64,000 nt of DNA, taken from Benincasa hispida (lineage: Eukaryota > Streptophyta > Magnoliopsida > Cucurbitales > Cucurbitaceae). Positions 22,352-33,589 of this stretch are shown piece by piece. A program made the translations under genes and the position numbers. Within the stretch, counting starts at the first letter, position 1. Every line of letters begins with the position of its first letter. The stretch covers positions 5,117,426 to 5,181,425 of the forward strand of contig NC_052356.1 of assembly GCF_009727055.1 (NCBI RefSeq). The letters are read 5' to 3'. The notes under the pieces were generated by a model, which did not search any database, had not been told where the DNA came from, and saw nothing but the letters and a program-made list of their open reading frames with translations.

Positions 22352-22642
22352 GAAGAAGAGGGAAAGGGAGGGAGAAAAAGAAAGAGAAAAGAGAAGGAAA
22401 GAATAAAAATAAAAATAAAATTTCTTAATCCACATAAATTCTTTAAATTCCCTTCCTTTCAAAAAGAATTAACTCCTGTCATTCATTTCCAACGTCAATA
22501 ATTAAATTCCTGCAATTACACTTAAAGTCTAAAATTCCAAAAACGCCCTCAATTAAAAGAAATTACTAAAATTACATTACTAACAAAATTTGGGTTGTTA
22601 TAGTTCACATGCTTCTGCAAGGAATTCAATTCTATCACATAT

Positions 22643-23610
22643 TGCATTACGTATGTTGGTGAATCTAGATTTTCATATTCATTGTGTTTCTTGGGTGACT
22701 AAATGTTTCTTGAAACTTGAGCAGTTACAACTCTTCACACAAGTTGGTAACCCAGTTGGCGATGAACCACCTATGTTTGGGGGGCAGTATGCCGAGGAAA
22801 GATAATCCACTAATATTAAAGAGTTAAGTAGTTTACAATGCAATACTTATATGTAATACAAATCACTATAGTGACTCATGTACTCACTGATCACCTAGGC
22901 TCCCTCTAGATGTGAGACTCCCTTTCAAGTGTACTTAGGCTCCCTATAAGCTTGACAATATTAGTCTTGATCACCTTGGCTTCCGATGATGAGTAAGACT
23001 CATCTCATGATGATATTTTTCCTCAAATCAGTGAACTTTCTTCATTGATGAATCTTAGGATCCCTCTAAGATGGAGAGCTCCTTCTCTGAAACTATCCGC
23101 CTAAGACCCAGAATCCCTTCTCTAGCATCAATAACTTAGGTTCCCCTAAGACTGTGATTCACTTCAAATTGTTGCACTTCAACAAATGAAGAACTTGCAT
23201 AGCAGAATAGTGAGCAAGGTGCAAGAACATAATGTAGAACTATTCGTAAGTCAAACAAAAATTGTCTTGTTCGAGAAAATACGACTGACCTAAATGGACA
23301 ACACAATTCTCTTTAAGTAGTCGAATCCATGAAAGGAAACAAATCCCCATTTGGAATAGAAATGACGTGCTTCAATAAAGGAAAATAATAGATAAAATAT
23401 TACATCTAGATATTTTCATATAAGGAAAATATTCTACCTACTCTGATGTCACATGCAAATGTTAAGACTTTATTTGAGACATCTACATAAACCATTGCCT
23501 TAGAAAAATATAAAGTCAACTGAACAAATATCCAAAGAGCTTCATTATTGATATTGTGTGAGCTTGTTGAGCTTCATTTTCATCTTGTAAAGTCTCATTA
23601 TCTCCTTGGT
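22643..23610. other. Unassigned sequence right of L1
   Basis: No recognisable gene. The short frame ending near 22805 (...VGNPVGDEPPMFGGQYAEE) has no motif I recognise. The 22880-23170 stretch repeats AGGCTCCCT-like strings several times. It may be eroded copia LTR or leader sequence. Confidence 0.4.
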
Positions 23611-23614
23611 TGCT

Positions 23615-23880
23615 TAACTTATTAGCACATTTGTTTAACCTCTAAGTTAAGGCTAGCTATCAAATCCCAAACTATACATATAGAAGAAATCTTAATAACA
23701 AGAGCTAAAATTTCATAAAAGTCAACACATTTTTGCTGAATAAACCCTTTGACAACTAGTCTCACTTTGTAACATAGTTTTGAGGTGGTTTCTTCTTGTT
23801 TAAGTCTATAAACTCGCTTAATTTTAGTTTTTCGTTTAGGCAATTTAGTGAGCTCAGACGTTTAGTTTTCATGAAAAAAA
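23615..23880 (-). pseudogene. Copia remnant Q, reverse transcriptase N-terminal part
   Basis: The minus strand encodes KIKRVYRLKQEETTSKLCYK, then VRLVVKGFIQQKCVDFYEIL and SLNLEVKQM. These are the N-terminal RT blocks of a copia element just before the DVKTAFLHG motif, which is lost. It may be the upstream part of the fragment at 10300-10600. A second, more decayed copy of most of it occurs at 24504-24770. Confidence 0.75.
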
Positions 23881-24770
23881 ATTAGCTCATAATTTATTTC
23901 ATCAATCCCTTCTCTTTTGTGCTCGTCACCTCAGGAACTCGAACGACCTTCAAAATATCCCTCAAATTCTCTAACTTCTAAACATAAACCCTCTTTTAAT
24001 TTATGTCTCAGATTTCGATCTTTAGCCCTCAATTCGATCAGATTCCCCCTCCATTAGGTCAGAATGAAATCCAATAATATAGAGGATGAGAAATTTTGAA
24101 AAAATCTTTGCCAAAATTAGTAGATTTTTCAAATAAGGAAAGTAGTGTTGCAACATTGGTCTAGAGTTGTTGTAGCATTGCACGATGCTATTTTTAGTGT
24201 TGCAACACTGCCTCCACAATTCCAGCTACTGCCTTTGAGCGTTTATCACTGGTTCACGTCATAGCATTGCAACGCTCCCCTACCCTTTGGTTCATTAGCA
24301 TTTTCCTCTCTTTTCTTCACTCCCTATGATCCATTGCTCCATTTTGACTCCTTTAATTTAATCCCTTTTGGTTTATTTTGAGTATAATTCACTTCTCGAT
24401 CATAAACACTAGAAATTACTAGCAAAAACGTCAAATCTGATAAGAACACATTAAAAATAATCCTAAATCTAAGGTAAATATCATACATTTTTTGTGTGTT
24501 TCAATCCCAAACTATACATATAGAAGACATCTTAACAACAAAAGCTAAAATTTCATAAAAGTCAACACATTTTTGCTGAATAAACCCTTTGACAACTAGT
24601 CTCACTTTTTAACGTAGTTTTGAGGTGGTTTTTTCTTTTTTAGTCTATAAACTCACTTAATTTTTAATGTAGTTTTTCCTTTAGGCAATTTAGTAAGCTC
24701 AAACATGTAGTTTTCATGTAAAAACATTATTTCATCATTCATTACATCAATCCCTTCTCTTTTGTGTTCA
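23664..24770 (-). repeat. Direct duplication of 0.26 kb copia fragment
   Basis: 23664-23925 and 24504-24770 are recognisably the same sequence in the same orientation, with scattered substitutions and small indels. Between them lies about 0.58 kb of other AT-rich sequence with repeated GTTGCAACACTG- and GTAGCATTGCA-like strings. Confidence 0.8.
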
Positions 24771-25326
24771 TCTTCTTTGACCTCTTCTTAACTTTCAAAA
24801 TTTGACTTTTGAGTCAATAAAAAGTATTTATTAACAAAATATTTTTTTGATGGATAACTATCTCTAAATTGAGTGAAAAATCTATAGTAACTTCTATTTC
24901 TACCAACTGTTAGTGAACATCATCATCTCTCTCAACCTGGTTAAGAATATCTCTTACTTTATCTGTATCATCAAGCTGATCATTATGAACGTCTTTTTTA
25001 ATTTGTGTATAACAATGTTGATAACACTAATTCATGAAGGGTATTTAGCTCTAAAAACTAAGGTTATTGTTCGGAAAGCATGCATTTATTGTTGTAATTC
25101 ATGATAAAATGGTGGTTTTATAAAGGAAAATTAAGCCAAGTAAATGTTGAGATATGTGCGTATAGGGTAAATAAGTGCTAAAAAAGTCTTTTTTGTACGA
25201 ATTTTGTAATCTTATAAGGTTTTGTGCCTTCCTTGAGTTGGAACTAAAACTCCTAGGAGATTCAAGCATGTGGATTCCTTGAGTTGGAAGTAAGTCCCTC
25301 CTCATTTCTAATATTTTTTCTTAACA
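24771..25326. other. Unassigned, possibly copia linker sequence
   Basis: No firm domain. Minus-strand frames around 24900-25000 are acidic (DDTDKVRDILNQVERDDD), like the integrase-RT linker of copia elements, but this is weak. TTCCTTGAGTTGGAA occurs twice, near 25231 and 25276. Confidence 0.3.
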
Positions 25327-25554
25327 TGTATTGATGAAAAAGACAGAGTAGAGATAGAAAGTAGCACACACAAAGTTTACGTGGAAAAACTCTAATAAGG
25401 GAGAAAAAACCACGGGATAAAGGATTCTTATTAGAAGACTGATACAAAGTATACATAGCGACTACCAGCTTAAATAGAAAAAAAAAAAGGGAAACCCTAG
25501 GGTACAAGGAAAAAGACAGAAATGCCCCTTGAGTAAAAAACCCTAATTTTAACA
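25327..25554 (-). repeat. 3' LTR of copia B
   Basis: On the minus strand it begins TGTTAAAATTAGGG after the tract GAGGGGGAG and ends near ...TCATCAATACA. It shares TTTACGTGGAAAAACTC and the GGGAGAAAAAACC block with the LTR of A, but is clearly diverged from it. The outer boundary is uncertain by about 5 bp. Confidence 0.75.
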
Positions 25555-25601
25555 CTCCCCCTCAAGTTGGGGCATAGATGCCAATAAGACCCAACTTACT
25601 A

Positions 25602-26717
25602 ACACAAGAGCCACACAACTATCTGGGCAGTCCCTTTGTTAGGATGTCTACAATCTGTTGGCTGGAAGGAACATAGGTGGCACAAACATTGCCACTGTCA
25701 AGTCTCTCCTTGATGAAATGCCGATCAATCTCCACATGTTTTGTTCTGTCATGTTGAACTGGATTATTTGCTATGCTTATTGCGGCTTTGTTATCACAAC
25801 AGAGTTTCATTAGACCAGTGTGACCTTGATCAAGATCACTTAAAACGTTTTCTAGCACAATTTCTTCACATATCCCAGACTCATAGCTCTGTACTCAGCT
25901 TCGACACTACTTTTGGCAACAACCCCTTGTTTCTTACTCCTCCATACAACAAGGTTACCCCACATGAAGGTACAATATCCTGATGTCGACATTCTATCTA
26001 CCATAGAACCTGCCCAATCTGTATCTATGTATGCCTTGATGCACCATCTATCAGTTTTTTTGAACATCAAGCCTCTCCCTGAAGACGTTTTCAGATACCA
26101 CAGGATGCACTCCACTGCCCACATATGTTCTTCGTAAGGAGATTGCATAAACTGACTCACCATACTAACAGCATATGAAATGTCTGGTCTAGTATGAGAG
26201 AGGTAGATTAACTTTCCAACAAGCCGCTGATATCTCTCTTTATTAACTGGTACACCTTCACTTATATTACTTAGTTTTGTATTCACTTCTATAGGGGTGT
26301 CAACTGGTTTGCAGCCTACCATACCTGTCTCCTTAAGCAAGTCCAGAGTATATTTTCGTTGGAAAACCGAAATCCCTTCTTTCGATCAGGCTACCTCCAT
26401 TCCAAGGAAGTACCTTAGTTTTCCAAGGTCCTTGATTTCAAATTCCTCAGCCATTTTCGTCTTTAAATGGTCAATCTCTGAAGTATCATCACCTGAAATG
26501 ATAATATCATCAACATATACAATCAAAACTGCAATCTTCCCGGATATTGACCTCTTAGTGAAGAGAGTGTGATCTGAGTGTCCCTGACTATACCCTTGTG
26601 ACTTTACAAAGGTAGTGAATCTGCAAAACCAGACTCTCGGGGGTTGTTTTAACCCATACAAGTTCTTCTTTAGTTTACATACTCGGTGGTTAAACAATTT
26701 CTCGAACCTTGGGGGAG
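25602..26717 (-). pseudogene. RT C-terminal half and RNase H of copia B
   Basis: Minus-strand blocks: LKKNLYGLKQPPRVWFCRF (about 26660), catalytic YVDD (26506-26517), DLGKLRYFLGMEVA (about 26400). A frame break follows near 26385. Then come PVNKERYQRLVGKLIYLSHT, ISYAVSMVSQFMQSPYEEHM, the RNase H block KAYIDTDWAGS, SSVEAEYRAMS, LCCDNKAAISIANNPVQHD and VDILTKGLPR. Two frame changes separate three readable pieces. Conservation is higher than in A at several motifs. Confidence 0.9.
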
Positions 26718-26722
26718 GACTC

Positions 26723-28071
26723 TGTTGGCTTTTTGGCCCTTAATCTCAAATTAATTTATTTAATTATTTAATTAATCAATATTTTGATGATAACAAACTC
26801 ATTTTTTAATTACTGAAAAATTTAGTGTTTTAATATGTCCATAGCATAGAGCTCGGAATAATGATTCCAACACTTCTTGAATCACTCAAATTGGAGCTAA
26901 AACGAAGACGATATAACTGAAATAAGTCTATAGAGAAAATACCGTGGTGGATGACGTGGCATAACCAGACCATTTGGATGTAGACATGTGACAGCATAAT
27001 GGTTGAATGGTGAAATATTAAGAGATTAACATATGATGAACTTTTGATTTTTGGATTGATTTAAAAAAATGAAATTTAAAAGAAATTTAAAAGGAAAAAT
27101 AAATTTAATATTATTTTATGTTTGTGTCTAACGGCTAGTTTTTTACACATGGTTTTTTTTTTTAATTTTTGGATTAACTTTAAAAAGAATGAATTTAAAA
27201 AGAAAATGAATTAAAAAGAAAATGAATTTAATATTATTTTATGTTTGTGTCTAACGGCTAGTTTTTGACACATGATATGTTTTTTTTATTAATTTTAGAA
27301 GAAAAGGAATTTAATATTATATTTTGTTTATTTCCAAAATCCAATAGTCCAAATTAATTGTGGTTTCTAAAATTTTTTTCCATCTCTATATAAACCATCT
27401 TCGTCTCCAAATTTTTTTAAAAAAACAAAATTTTACATTTCATAATCCTCAAAAACTCAAAAGTTCCATTGTTGCTCTCTCTAAGTTCCCAATTTTTTTT
27501 CTTTTTTTTTTTCATCTTATTCTTGAGAGAGTGTTATTGTATTGTGAGGATAAATTTGTTGAGTACTTAAACTTGTAAATTCACTCTAGTGAGAGTTGTA
27601 TTGTGTTCTTAAAAAATTCCAACATTTGTAATAGTTTGATCCTAAACCGTGGAAAGGATCGGGTTTGCTCTTGAACCTATAAAAAGAGCGGTTGTGTAAT
27701 AGTTGGGCTCTAATCCGTGGAAAGAGTCTAAAAGATTTTATTCAAATTCCCAAGAGACGCTTGGGGAGTGGAGTAGGTCGAGTTTGACCGAACCACTATA
27801 AAAATTACGGTGTCTTCTTCTCAAACTCTTTCCTTTTTATTTTTGCAATTAATTTAAGAAATTTATTGTATGTTTTAGCTTTAACTTAATTATTTTCTAA
27901 AATTTGATAGAATTAAATTATCATATTTTTTGTCATCTTATTTGTTGCATAAATTGAATTTTTCTTATTATTTATAAGAAGTGTATTAATTAGTTTAATT
28001 GGGTTAATTTAGAAAAAAAGTTTAATTAAACCCTATTCACCCCCCTCTAGGGTTGCCATATCGATCCAACA
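26723..28071 (+). repeat. 5' LTR of copia C
   Basis: It begins TGTTGGCTTTTTGGCCC and ends CGATCCAACA. TATATAAA at 27387-27394 is a plausible promoter TATA box. Confidence 0.95.
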
Positions 28072-28072
28072 A

Positions 28073-28088
28073 TTGCTATCAAAGAGGG
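28073..28088 (+). other. Primer binding site of copia C
   Basis: TTGCTATCAAAGAGGG just after the LTR resembles the Met-type TTGGTATCAGAGCGG with a few changes. Confidence 0.7.
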
Positions 28089-28139
28089 TTGCTCTTCTTG
28101 AAATATTTATTTCTCGATAAACTTAATTGTTTTTGAGCT

Positions 28140-29250
28140 ATGACAACTTTAGGTTTTATCCCTTTTACCGATAGTCAATCTATGACAAAGTCTCCTTTCT
28201 TTAATGGTACTAATTATAGTTATTGGAAAAACAGAATGAGATTTTTCTTGCTTTCTATTTATTATGATTTATGGGATATTGTTGAGGAAGGTTTTAAAAT
28301 TCCAACAAAAGATGTTGATGGTGTTAGCACTATAAAACCTAAGGAAGAATGGTCAATAAATAGAAAGAAAGCATGCTCTTTAAATGTCAAAGCTATTAAT
28401 TGCTTATTTTGTGCTTTGAATGAAGTTGAGTATAATAGAGTGTCTATTTGCAAAACCGATAAAGAGATATGGGATAAATTAGAAATTACTCATGAAGGAA
28501 CTAGTCAAATAAAAGAAACAAAGTTTGACATGTTAGTTCATCAATATGAAATGTTTAAAATTGTGAAAATGAAGCTATTTCCGATATGTTTATTAAATTT
28601 ACTAACATTGTCAATGTTTTAGAAGGACTTGGGAAAAGTACTCAAATCTTGAGAAGATAAAGAAGCTATTGTGGTCTTTGCCTAAACAATGGGAGCCTAA
28701 AGTCACCGCCATTCAAGAGGCAAAGGATCTCAAATCTCTCTCCATTGATGAACTCATGGGCTCATTGTTGACGCATGAGATAAAGATCAAGAAAAAACAT
28801 GGAGGATGAGAAAAAAAGAAAGAAAGGAGTATAGCTTTAAGACCATCTCTTTAGAAGTTGACTCCCAAGATGAAGATGACCTGATGAAGATTGATGTTGC
28901 CTATCTTTCACGTAAGTATAAGAACTTCTTCAAAGAGAAGAAGCAATTCAAGAAGCATCTTCCAACCAAAAAGAGTCAAAGGTGAAAGAGCAAAAAGGAT
29001 GAGATAATATGCTATGAATGCAAAAAGTCGGGTCATATTAGAACCGATTGTCCTTTTCTCAAATCATCCAAGAAATCCAAGAAAAGCAATGAAAGCTACT
29101 TGGGATGATAGCGATGAAAGCGAAAGTGGGAGTGATAATGAAGAAGTGGTCAATTTTTGCTTCATGGCTCATAGTCACAAAAGAGAGGAACAAAATGATG
29201 AGGTAACTCTAGAACCTCTTCTTATAATGAACTATCGAAGCTTTTGAAAT
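28140..29250 (+). pseudogene. gag remnant of copia C
   Basis: An intact N-terminal frame from ATG 28140 to 28622 reads SMTKSPFFNGTNYSYWKNRM, LWDIVEEGFKIP, DKEIWDKLEITHEGTSQIKE and FDMLVHQYEMF, a standard copia gag core. The frame breaks near 28560. A CX2CX4HX4C zinc knuckle (CYECKKSGHIRTDC) lies at about 29010-29052, followed by an acidic DDSDESESGSDNEE stretch. Gag would package element RNA. The N-terminal 160 codons are open, but the whole gene is frameshifted. Confidence 0.88.
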
Positions 29251-30160
29251 ATGCAAAATGATTTAGAAAAAACTTAGTTCTAAGTATGTTGTGCCTTAAA
29301 AAGAAATACAATGTTTTATCTAGTAAAAAGAATCTTTACTTGAAGAAATTGCTTGCTTAAAAGAGAATGAGCATGATCCTATGCATATTGATGAAATGAA
29401 TATCTCTTGTGACAAGCATGCTTTTGATTGTGATGAAAAAAATGCCTTGCTTGACAAAGTTAAATTTCTTGAGCATGATAGTTGTGAAAAAGATAATTTG
29501 ATTAAATTATTCAAAGAAAGGAATTTAGTGCTTGCAAGAACTTAATAAGGCTAAAGAATCTATTAAAAAGTTGACAATAGGTGCTCAAAGATTAGACAAG
29601 ATAATTGAAGTAGGCAAGCCTTTTGGTGATAAAAGAGGTTTAGGCTATATTGATGAATGTTCTACTCCTTCAAGTTCTAAACTATCTTTGTTAAAGCATC
29701 TCATAATATGCCTAAGCTTAATATGCCTAAGCTTGTGTCTAAGCATGTTAAATCTAACTTTGTGCCTATATGTCATTATGTGGTTTGAAGACCATATTAG
29801 ACCTAAGTGTTTTAAAATTGAAATATCCTCATACTACTTCTCCAAGAGGAAATTTTTCTCAAAGGCAAAGTTTCACAATGCTCCAAGGAATTAATTTCCT
29901 CCAAGAAAAGTAGAGTGCATAAATTTGTTGTAAGAAATAAATCTTTGAAATAAATGTTGTTTGTTTCTCATGTGGCAAGTTTGGACATACAACTTATTCT
30001 TGTTACTTGTCTAAATCCAATGCCTTAAATGTCTATGAAAAAATGAAATGGATTCCAAGTTTGTCAATGCTAACCATCTAGGAACCCAAACAAATGTGTG
30101 GTACCAAAGAATCAAACTTGAACATTTGTGTTTGTAGTTTGTTTGAAAGCCTCTAAGAAA
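29250..30160 (+). pseudogene. Coiled-coil-like spacer and second zinc motif region of copia C
   Basis: Repeated Glu/Lys-rich frames (LLEEIACLKENEHD near 29335, ELNKAKESIKKLTIGAQRLD near 29536) lie between gag and protease, as expected in Sirevirus-type gag-pol. CFSCGKFGH-type residues can be read near 29955. Several frame breaks. Confidence 0.6.
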
Positions 30161-31320
30161 AACAAGTGGTACTTGGATAGTGGTTGCTCGAGGCACATGA
30201 CGGGAGACCCATCCAAGTTTGTCTCTCTCTCCAAAAAGGATGGAGGTCTTGTAACCTTTGGTGATAACAAGAAAGGTAAATAATTGGTAAAGGTAGTATA
30301 AGATAATAATCTTCATTTTAATTGAAAATGTACTTTTGGTTGATGGTTGAAGCATGATTTACTTAGTTTTAGTCAATTGTGTGATAAAGGTTTAGAGTTG
30401 TGTTTGATAAAAAGAATTGCATCTATGAAAATGCTAGTGATAGAAAAGTTATATTTGTTGGAAATGAGAAGAAAGTGTTTTACTATTGATTTGAATGATT
30501 GTCCTATTAATGATAAATATTTATCGACTTTGCATAATGATTCTTTGGTTATGGCATAGAAGACTAGGACATGCTAGCATGCACTTAATTTCAAATATTT
30601 TCAAGAATTATTTGGTAAGAGGTTTCCCAAATTTAAATTTGAAAAAGACAAAATTTGTGATGCTTGTCAAATGGTTAAGCAACCTAAGTCCTCTTTTCAA
30701 ATCTAAAAATGTGATCTCTACAATTAGACCCTTTCAACTATTACACATGGACTTATTTGGCCCTTCTAGAATTGCTAGTTTTGGAGGGAACTATTATGCC
30801 TTTGTAATAGTTGATAATTTTTTCAAGATTTACTTGGGTTTTGATGCTAAAACATAAGGATGATTGCTTTGAAAAGCTTTTAGTTTTGCAAAAAGAGTTC
30901 AAAATGAAAAGGGTTTTTGATTTCTAAAATTTAGGAGTGATCATGAAGGAGAATTTGATAGCAATGTTTTTGAAACTTTTTTGTGAAGAAAATGGTTTTT
31001 CTCATAATTTCTCCGCTCCAAGAACTCCTCAAAACAAAACGGTGTAGTTGAAGGGAAAAATCGTACTTTGCAAGAAATTTGCTAGATCAATGTTGCATGA
31101 GTATGGTTTACCTACATACTTTTGGGCGGAAGTCGTTAACACCGCTTGTTATGTTTTAAATAGAGTTTTATTAGACCTTTTGGATAAAACTCCTTAATGA
31201 ACTTTGGCATAAACAAAATCCAAATTATTGGGTATTTCAAAGATTTAGTTGCAAATGTTTTATTTTGAATAACAAAATAAAAACTTGGAAAATTTGATTC
31301 TAAGACAGATGTTGGTATTT
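30160..31320 (+). pseudogene. Protease and integrase of copia C
   Basis: The protease motif KWYLDSGCSRHMTGD lies at about 30160-30204 with intact D-S-G. The pre-integrase block HRRLGHASMHLISN is near 30560. The integrase core begins LLHMDLFGPSRIASFGGNYY (first catalytic Asp, about 30750). The second Asp block is frameshifted near 30935. An N-G-V-V-E-G reading near 31035 has lost the usual sequence around the catalytic Glu. Several frameshifts at homopolymers (for example 31020-31080) break the gene. Confidence 0.85.
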
Positions 31321-31699
31321 TCCTTGGCTATTCCTCACTAGTAAAGCTTATAGAGTTTTCAATAAAAGAACTTTAGTAATTGAGGAATCTATGCATGTAG
31401 TATCTGATGAATCTTGCAATGTTATTTCTAATGAGCCTATTTATAGTGATTGTTTTAGAAAGGAAAATTTGGAGATTTACTTGTTAGTGATAAAGGCAAG
31501 GAAATTGTTTTCAAGTAAGCAAGAGGTGAGATTAATCGAAAAGAACAAAAGTTGGTTCTTCATCCATGCCTAAAGAGTGGAGGTATGCTCCTTCCATCCC
31601 AAAGAATTAATTCTTGGTGATCCAAACAAGGTGTGAAAACTCATTCCTCCTTAATATGTTTAATAATCTTGCTTTGTTTCTCAAATGAAACCAAAAAGT

Positions 31700-33215
31700 T
31701 TTAAAGATGCGAAAATGATGAATTTTTGGATTTTAGCTATGCAAGAAGAATAAATCAATTTGAAAGGAATAAAGACTGGGAGTTAGTCCCTAGGCCCCCT
31801 CATGCTTCTATAATTAGAACTAAATGAGTCTTTAAAATAAAAATGGATGAAAATGGAAATATACCATTAGAAATAAAGCTAGACTTGTAGCTCAAGGTTA
31901 TTGTCAAGAGGAAGAAATAATTATGAAAGAAACTTTTGCACACCGTTGCTAATTAGAAGCTATTGGAATGTTGCTTGCTTTTTTTTCTTATAAGAATTTC
32001 ATTTTGTATCAAATGGATGTGAAAAGTAATTTTTAAATGGTTATATAATGGAGGAAGTTTATGTAGAACAACCTCCGGGTTTGAAAGTTTTGATTTTCCT
32101 AATCATGTCTATAAGTTGAAAAAGGCTCTTTATGGCTTAAAACAACTCCAAGAGTCTTAGTACGATAGACTTAGTAATTTTTGCTTGAGAATGGATTTAA
32201 ACTGGGTAAAATTGATACTACTCTTTTTATTAAGACTAAAGAAAATGATATGCTTTTAGTACAAATATATGTGGATGATATTATTTTTTGTTCTACTAAT
32301 CCATCTTTGTGTGAAAAATTTCCTAAGTGTATGCATAGTGAATTTGAGATGAAGTATGATGGGAGAACTTAGCTTCTTCCTTGACTCCAAATAAAAAAAC
32401 TAAAGGATGGTATTTTCACAAGTCAAGAAAATACACAAGGATTGCTTCAAAAAGGTTCAAAATTCAATGAAGGTAAAATTGCAAAATCCTATGAGCACAT
32501 CCACTAAGTTTGACAAGGATGAAAAGGTAAGTGTGTGGATATAAAAACTTATAGAGGTATGATTGGATCTTTACTTTATTTAACCGCTAGTAGACCCGAT
32601 ATTATGTTTAGTGTATGTCTTTGTGCTAGATTTCAATATTGTCCTAGGAATCACATTTACATGCCGTTAAAAGAATTGTTAAATATTTGCTTGGTACTAT
32701 TGATTTAGGCTTATGGTATCCTAGAAATGTTGAATTTAATTTGGTAGGATATTCCGATGCGGATTTTGCGGGTAGTTTACTTGACCGTAAGAGTACTAGT
32801 GGGACTTGACAGTTTCTCTGTAGTTCCTTAGTCTCTTGGTTTAGTAAAAAGCAAAATTCGGTTGCCTTATCCATTACCGAAGCAGAATATATTGCAGTTG
32901 CTAGTTGTTGTGCTCAAATTCTTTGGATGAAACAAACTCTTTGTGATTTTGGATTAAAGTTTGATAATATGCCTATATTTTGTGATAATACTAATTGCTA
33001 TTAATTTGACTAAAAATCCTATACATCATTCTAGGACTAAGCATATTGATATTAGGCATCACTTTATTAGAGAGCATGTGCAAAATGATAATATTACTCT
33101 TGAATTTGTAGGCTCTAATAATCAATTAGCGGATATTTTTACAAAGCCTTTGAATGAAGAAAACTTTTGCAAAAATAGGCTTAAGCTCGGTATTATTCTT
33201 TGTGATGCCTCTTGA
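31700..33215 (+). pseudogene. RT and RNase H of copia C
   Basis: RT blocks: W-L-V-P-R-P-H-A-region near 31770, IYQMDVKSNF near 32005, EEVYVEQPPGF near 32050, and the catalytic YVDD at 32268-32279. RNase H: YSDADFAGSLLDRKSTSGT (about 32750), SLVSWFSKKQNSVALSITEA (about 32825), then HHSRTKHIDIRHHFIREHVQ and NQLADIFTKPLNEENFCKN. Stops and frameshifts separate readable segments. Confidence 0.88.
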
Positions 33216-33258
33216 TTTTATAATTTTACTTGTTAAATCTTTTAAAAGGAATTTTGAT

Positions 33259-33589
33259 AGGGGGAGATATGGAAAGCATGTGTTAATATTCTTAGGGGGA
33301 GTTATGCTAAATTTATGTTCATGTTTTTGAGGGAAACATTTATGTAGTTCTAAATTTTTCTTAATAATTCTTTTTGATGATTCCAAAGGGGGAGAAGTTT
33401 AAGAAAAATATGCTATAAATTTGTTATGATTTTGATTGTATTAATTAGAGGGAGAATTTATTTTTTTGAGTGAATTTCAAGAATGATCTTTATGGTGATA
33501 TGTTGAATTTTATTATGTGCTACATATGATTTACATGTATTTCAAGTTATTTTTCTTGAATGGTTTGTCAGCATCAAAAAGGGGGAGAT
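33259..33589 (+). other. Multiple polypurine tracts of copia C
   Basis: Five purine tracts: 33259-33267, 33294-33301, 33385-33397, 33447-33456, and 33576-33589 directly before the 3' LTR. Four contain AGGGGGAG and one the variant AGAGGGAGAA. Repeated tracts are a known mark of Sireviruses; the last is the expected plus-strand primer. Confidence 0.75.

Larger units (their letters stand above)
13113..22602 (-). mobile_element. Gypsy element G2, internally deleted, nested in L1
   Basis: Minus-strand gypsy element with target duplication GTTCA at 13108-13112 and 22603-22607. Reading from the right, the parts are: 5' LTR 20343-22602, Met-type primer site 20326-20340, gag 19391-20122, then an abrupt junction into the repeat region of the 3' LTR (18851-19390 and 13113-13297). 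All of pol and the U3 part of the 3' LTR are gone. Copia A (13298-18850) sits inside the 3' LTR. Two adapter artefacts lie in the element, so part of the structure needs re-checking. Without A the element is about 3.9 kb. Confidence 0.85.
20343..22602 (-). repeat. 5' LTR of G2 (complete family G LTR)
   Basis: 2.26 kb; on the minus strand it begins TATAACAACCC (expected TG mutated to TA) and ends GTCGTTACA. It holds eleven copies of the 28-bp minisatellite (20888-21195) and adapter sequence at 22314. ORFs inside, including that at 22154-22501, are not genes. Confidence 0.9.
11039..22637 (+). mobile_element. Solo LTR L1 (L-family copia LTR), interrupted by G2
   Basis: The LTR itself is 11039-13112 plus 22608-22637, about 2.1 kb. 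It begins TGTTTGGGATTTTGCCC and ends ...AATTCTATCA. Flanking 5-mers are CATAC (11034-11038) and CATAT (22638-22642), a one-base-diverged target duplication. No internal coding region lies between them except the nested elements, so it is a solo LTR left by LTR-LTR recombination. Diagnostic L-family blocks include AAACATGTATG near 11187, the GTGTCTTATCC-type block near 11270, and GACAGTTAATGGGTG near 11970. Confidence 0.85.
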
